Below, piece by piece: positions 59,450 to 64,000 of a stretch of 64,000 nucleotides of DNA. The stretch is from Turbatrix aceti (taxonomy: Eukaryota > Nematoda > Chromadorea > Rhabditida > Panagrolaimidae), in contig OZ017770.1 of the NCBI GenBank assembly GCA_963969345.1, forward strand, positions 7,821,246-7,885,245, in the 5' to 3' direction. The notes under the pieces were generated by a model that saw nothing but the letters and a program-made list of their open reading frames with translations, was not told the origin of the DNA and ran no database searches. Every line of letters starts with the position of its first letter. The stretch's first letter is position 1. Position numbers and translations under genes: made by a program.

Positions 59450-61671
59450 ATGGAAATTACTGGTTTGATTGAAGAAAACCTCTTTGAACCATCGCTTCCG
59501 GCTTATCCAACTGAGGAACGAGCCAGATCTGTTCCACACGCTCCCAAACGTCTGGTTCCGCTTTCAAAGCAGGAATTAAAGCTGGCAGTTAGAAATGCTT
59601 TGCGCTACGTGCCAATGAAGCATCAAGAACTTCTGGCAAAAGAATTTGCTGATGAATTGAAAACCTACGGTCACATTTACGCCTTCAGGTTCATGCCCAA
59701 TTTTACATTAAAGGTAATAAAAATATTTTTATTGTTATTTTGATCGCTTTTGTTCTCAGGCATTGCCATTGAAAGAAATTCCGGCTAAAACCCAACAAGG
59801 AGCGGCAATTATTCTTATGATTTTGAATAACCTTGATCCGGATGTAGCTCAGTTCCCTCAGGAATTGGTAACCTATGGCGGTAACGGTCAAGTGTTTTCA
59901 AACTGGATTCAGTTCCGTCTAGCAATTAAATACCTAGCCGAAATGACAGAAAACCAAACGCTATCGCTTTACTCAGGACACCCGATGGGACTCTTTCCTT
60001 CGCATCCCGATGCTCCTCGGGTCGTCATCACGAACGGCATGATGATTCCCAATTACTCCACGAAGACGTTGTACGACAAATTTTTTGCTCTGGGAGTCAC
60101 TCAGTACGGCCAGATGACAGCGGGTAGCTACTGCTACATCGGACCACAGGGAATAGTGCATGGCACTACGGTACGATAATTTGTGAATCACACAATTGCG
60201 CTCAATGGGATTAATTACAGATTACAATAATTAACGCCGGTCGAAAGTACCTAAATACGAATAATCTGGCGGGTAAAGTGTTTGTCACGTCCGGTCTCGG
60301 TGGTATGAGCGGTGCACAGTCGAAAGCCGCTGTCATCGCGGGCTGTATTGCGGTGATTGCGGAAATAAACAAGGCTGCGATGCAAAAACGCCACGCTCAA
60401 GGCTGGCTGGATGTTTACAGCGACAACCTTGAACACATTCTAAGTGAAATCAAAAAATACCGAAATCTTAAAAAGAGCATTAGCATCGGTTATCTCGGAA
60501 ATGTCGTTCATCTTTGGGAAAAACTAGCCGAGCAAAATGACGAACTGCTTGTGGAACTTGGATCTGATCAAACGTCGTGTCACAACCCGTTCAACGGAGG
60601 TTACTATCCGGTTGGGTTAACACTAGAGGAATCAGATGAATTAATGGTCAAAGATCCGGCCAAGTTTGAGTTGCTTGTGAAAGAGAGGTACACTTAAAAA
60701 AATTTTTTGGACAAGCGTGATTGATTGTTTTCAGCCTCCGACGCCAAATAACAGCTATTGATAAGTTGACATCCCGCGGAATGAGATTCTGGGATTACGG
60801 TAACGCGTTTTTGCTTGAATGTCATCGGGCTGGAGCCAATGTACTCGCCGAAAATGCAATGGACGACAAAACGTTCAAATATCCTTCCTACATGCAGGAT
60901 ATTATGGGGTACGCATTTTGATCACTGAACTACATCAATGAACAAAATTCAATTTTCAGAGATATTTTTTCATTGGGATTCGGCCCGTTCAGATGGGTTT
61001 GCACATCTGGACTGGCAACAGATCTCCAAAAGACGGATCAAATCGCTTCAGAAGTTCTGAGTACCTTGAGCCAGCAACCCGATATCACTCAAGCCACCCT
61101 GCAGCAGTACCGAGACAACCAACTCTGGATTGACTCCGCAGAAGAACACGCGTTGGTCGTTGGCTCGCAGGCTCGTATCCTCTATTCCGACCAGGAAGGC
61201 CGGATCGGTATTGCATTGGCATTCAACAAGGCTATACGCGATGGCCTACTTACTGGCCCGGTCGTCATCAGCCGGGATCACCACGACGTCAGTGGCACCG
61301 ACAGTCCATTCAGGGAAACATCCAATATCACCGATGGATCTGCGTTTACAGCTGACATGGCGGTTCAAAATGTCATTGGTGACAGCTTCAGGGGAGCTAC
61401 CTGGATCAGTCTGCACAACGGAGGCGGTGTCGGGTGGGGAGATGTTATCAACGGCGGCTTTGGAATGCTACTGGACGGAAAGGATACTACGGATCAAAAA
61501 ATCAGGCTCATGCTAGGCTGGGACGTGGCAAACGGTGTCAGCCGTAGATCCTGGGCCGGCAACCAAAATGCACGCGATGTTATTAAACGAACCATGGAAA
61601 AAGTATCAAATCTGAAGGTTACGCTACCAAATGCCGTAGAAGACAAAGTACTCAATGATATTTTTTATTAA
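59450..61671 (+). CDS. UROC1: Urocanate hydratase, copy 2
   Basis: Same five-exon structure as 51428-53648, shifted by 8,022-8,023. The differences seen are synonymous (AAT/AAC Asn in SCHNPFNGG; GGT/GGC in EGR) or intronic (acceptor tttttag versus ttttcag before SLRRQ; one extra A in the intron at about 60924). All conserved blocks are intact, including TSGLGGMSGAQ and RDHHDVSGTDSPFRET, so this copy should encode the same enzyme. Confidence 0.95.
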
Positions 61672-61753
61672 TCAATCAAAATTCAGGCAATAATAAATCG
61701 TTGAAAGCAATTTTCTAAAAAAAACTGTTTTGCGAAAGAGCATGTTTGGGATT

Positions 61754-62879
61754 TCAGTAGTTATCGTAGGTAGAAACAGTGCCATACGAAGCATCGTAAT
61801 AGGAAGAATCAGTAGAAGGTGCAGCATCGCTGTTATGATTTTTGTTTTCCTCACCGTGACCATTGTAGCTGATAGCGCTTTTGTTGGTACTGTGACTCTG
61901 GCGGTGTTTGTTATCAGATGGGGCGTCAGTAGTGGGTTCATAATAGTACACTTCAGTTGTTTCTGCATCGTAAGTAGCTTGAGATGAAACAACGTCAGAT
62001 GATGAATCGTCATTGGAGCCGGATTCACCGCTGTCCGATCCATAAGAATAATAGTAGTAGTTGTTGTAATTGTTTCCAGAACTCTCATCAGAATTTGAAT
62101 TTTGATTGTTTCCATACCAGTAATAATTGTTGTTACTGTAGCCGTTGTAATTGTTGCTACTGCTACCACTATGACCGTTGCTGTGACCGTGATCGTTGTT
62201 GTCACTGTGACCGTGGTTGTTGCTGCTGCTGTGTCCATTGTAGTTGTTGCTGTAGCTGTTGCTGCCGTAATAGTTAAAGTACCAGTCATTGTTGTACGAT
62301 GGCCAGTAGTCATCATCGTCGTTGTACCAACTATCCGAGTTGCTTTCATAATTTTTGTTTTCATTTCTGTAGTTTTCCTCATTTTCATCTTCTTCTTCTT
62401 CCTCCTCTTCTTCAGCAGATTCAACAGCTTCTTCGTTGTACTCTTCAGCAAGTTCAAGGTAGTACGCAGCCTTTTCTTCCGCTTCTTCGGCCTTTTCTTC
62501 ATCGGCAGTTGCGTCGCGGCGAGTACGGATAACTGAGCTCTTGGAGGTGACGTTGTTGCACATGTTTGATGAACAGTAACACGTTTTCATCATGTTGATG
62601 TAGTCGTATTCGCAACCGTTGTTCGCCGCTGAGTTTGAGCACGTTCGGGATTCTTTGACCGTAGATGACGAACCGAGCGGAGAAACTGGAAATAAAATGA
62701 ATGGTTGTTTTGTCGCCAAGAACGGCAACTTACCGGAAACACAATATCTACCCTCGCACTTGCGATTTGCATCCCTCACGAGTGTCGTCGCAAGAATAAC
62801 AAGTCGTCATCCGGGGTTTGGCAGCGGCAAAGCTCAGATAAAAAACTGCCAACAGGAGACAAGTGGTAGTAGCCCGCAT
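61754..62879 (-). pseudogene. Ly6-like Asn/Ser-rich gene, copy 2, frameshifted in exon 1
   Basis: The long second exon is intact and nearly identical to copy 1. Exon 1 starts at 62879 with the same signal peptide and CYSCDDTREGCKS. An extra base at about 62762 then shifts the frame, giving QVRG and a stop. Beyond the shift the original frame would read KCEGRYCVS, with CEGRYC where copy 1 has CESIFC. The intron and start of exon 2 also differ from copy 1 (acceptor ttccag versus ttttag). Either this copy is broken, or the extra base is a sequencing or assembly error. The CxGxYC pattern is the more usual Ly6-like form. Confidence 0.75.
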
Positions 62880-63207
62880 GATTTGCCGTGAGACTGAATG
62901 CACCTCACCCTTTTCCAGCCGCCTTATATCTAAACGTATCAAAGCATGAGTAACCCCGCCTGTATAATCCCTACGGAACTGTTTCAGCCAATTTACTAAT
63001 AATATGATCAACTATACTCTTTTTTGAGGGATGTTGTTTGTCTGGTACAAAAAAAATCAACCGAGGCCCGGTGAAGAAAAAAAAGGAAAATCGTTGTGTA
63101 ATCCAAATAAAAAAAAATAATGAATCATACCGTGATTAATCAGATTCATTTAACTTATAACAATAATTTACACATTTAAATAAAAATCTGCCGCAGGGCA
63201 AAAAAAA

Positions 63208-64000
63208 TCAATAATTAGCTTGTTGTCGGGCAATTTCAGAGAAAAAGCCAAGCACGTCTGTGATGGAGACTTCGAGATTCGTACGGTAGTTGGGATAACA
63301 AGTGCTGATTTGTTGTTGATAGTATTTCAGCTGTTTTAGAAATTCGTCCTAAAAATTTTTTTTAGAGTTCGTTGATTTTGATTTGCTCTTTGAATCGTAA
63401 TTTAGTATGATTAATTGGTAACTAAAACAAGCGCGTCTAACTAAAAATAGGATAATCTATTTTATTTAGTTAACGATGGTCGGACTTGGACAGTACCAAC
63501 GGAGCAAAAATCAAATGAAAAAAAAACCAACCTGCATTTCGCGCCAAACGACCTGCAGCAGCGAATCGTCGTCGAGGTGTTTTTCGATCTTGCGATAGAG
63601 GCTTTCGAGCCCCTTTTTGACCTCTTTCGGCGGATATGCAGCAATGACCTTTTTTAGCTCGGTTCGAGAAAACTGCTGCTGATAGCCAATCTCCTCTGGC
63701 TTGATCCCGCTTTCAATGGCCCGAGTGATTTGTTCGAAGAAGACTTGAATGCGTTCCAGTGGCTTGCCCATGTACTCGTGAACGTAACTCGTGATTTCCG
63801 ATTTGTACGTTTTCTTTGTCTCGTCTCGGTACTGATCGAGGACCGGGACTTTCAGTTCTAGTAGACAGACTGAAAAAAAATATGATCAAATATGAATATG
63901 AGTATTTAAGTGTACTTACGATACAACCGATGATAATTCTGAAACTTTACAACAGAAGCCGGTGGCTTCGAGCTGTTTTCTGCGGATTTGTCGATGCAGC
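63208..64000 (-). CDS. sec-3: Exocyst subunit Sec3/EXOC1, copy 2 (cut by window edge)
   Basis: C-terminal exons identical in structure to 55183-55975: the end ARQQANY with TGA at 63208, then upstream QPLERI-like block GKPLERIQVFFEQITRAIES, EIGYQQQFSRTELKKVIAAY, KEVKKGLESLYRKIEKHL and LLQVVWREMQ. Because copy 1 is cut at the duplication junction, this copy, which continues beyond 64000, is the one likely to retain the 5' exons and be the functional gene. Confidence 0.9.

Larger units (their letters stand above)
57310..64000. repeat. Tandem segmental duplication, copy 2 (continues past window)
   Basis: Repeats 49288 to about 55975 in the same orientation and runs off the right edge. Differences noticed outside the hotspot are scattered single bases and one 1-bp indel near 60924. 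Within about 62540-62905 some 25 differences occur in about 350 bp. Confidence 0.95.

Noticed and set aside
1..64000. CRISPR arrays, prokaryotic operons or phage elements
   Set aside because: The window is intron-rich animal DNA; no spaced direct-repeat arrays or bacterial-type gene packing were seen.

Overview
The window is eukaryotic nuclear DNA from a nematode. Introns are short (mostly about 45-60 bp) with T-rich tracts ending in ttttcag or ttttag. Nematode hallmarks include a ground-like (grl) protein, a serpentine-type 7TM chemoreceptor, an NHR with a nematode-style DNA-binding domain and a DEG/ENaC channel. The splice acceptor directly before the dpf-6-like start codon also fits SL trans-splicing. 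I cannot name the species. All gene models were assembled by eye from frame, splice sites and family similarity.

1-4.0 kb: two tandem SLC17-family transporters on the minus strand (the first cut by the window edge) flanking a hAT-type MITE. 4.8-8.4 kb: a roquin/RLE-1 RNA-binding E3 ligase with a hairpin over its stop codon. 9.3-13.4 kb: a 7TM receptor, then gene-poor DNA with a decayed copy of the roquin 3' end. 13.5-17.6 kb: a prolyl-oligopeptidase-family dipeptidyl peptidase (dpf-6-like) and an ELMOD3-like GAP with a second hAT-like MITE in an intron. 17.6-23.6 kb: gene-poor, one coiled-coil protein. 23.7-25.7 kb: Kish/TMEM167 and mitochondrial adrenodoxin reductase. 28.1-36.0 kb: an unrecognised protein with an RVSF motif, CCDC51/MITOK, and an Ig+FN3 cell-surface protein with a 2.7 kb first intron. 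38.2-47.2 kb: F-box protein, fucose-1-phosphate guanylyltransferase, a CDCA3-like small protein overlapping it antisense, a DEG/ENaC subunit, PHYHD1-like dioxygenase, and an NHR. 47.2-50.0 kb: a secreted Pro/Gln-rich protein.

The most striking structure is a near-identical tandem duplication. The unit 49288-57309 (8,022 bp) is followed head-to-tail by a second copy from 57310 that runs to the window end. It carries 5' exons of the Pro/Gln-rich gene, a grl gene, urocanate hydratase, a Ly6-like Asn/Ser-rich gene and the 3' part of exocyst Sec3/EXOC1. The junction fuses the 5' end of the Pro/Gln-rich gene to a 5'-truncated Sec3, out of frame. Divergence between copies is concentrated in about 350 bp at the 5' end of the Ly6-like gene, where copy 2 has a frameshift. 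Recent duplication and an assembly (haplotype) artefact both remain possible.

The genes are mostly unrelated housekeeping and sensory functions and I see no pathway cluster. Two convergent pairs are packed so tightly that their transcripts must overlap or nearly overlap.
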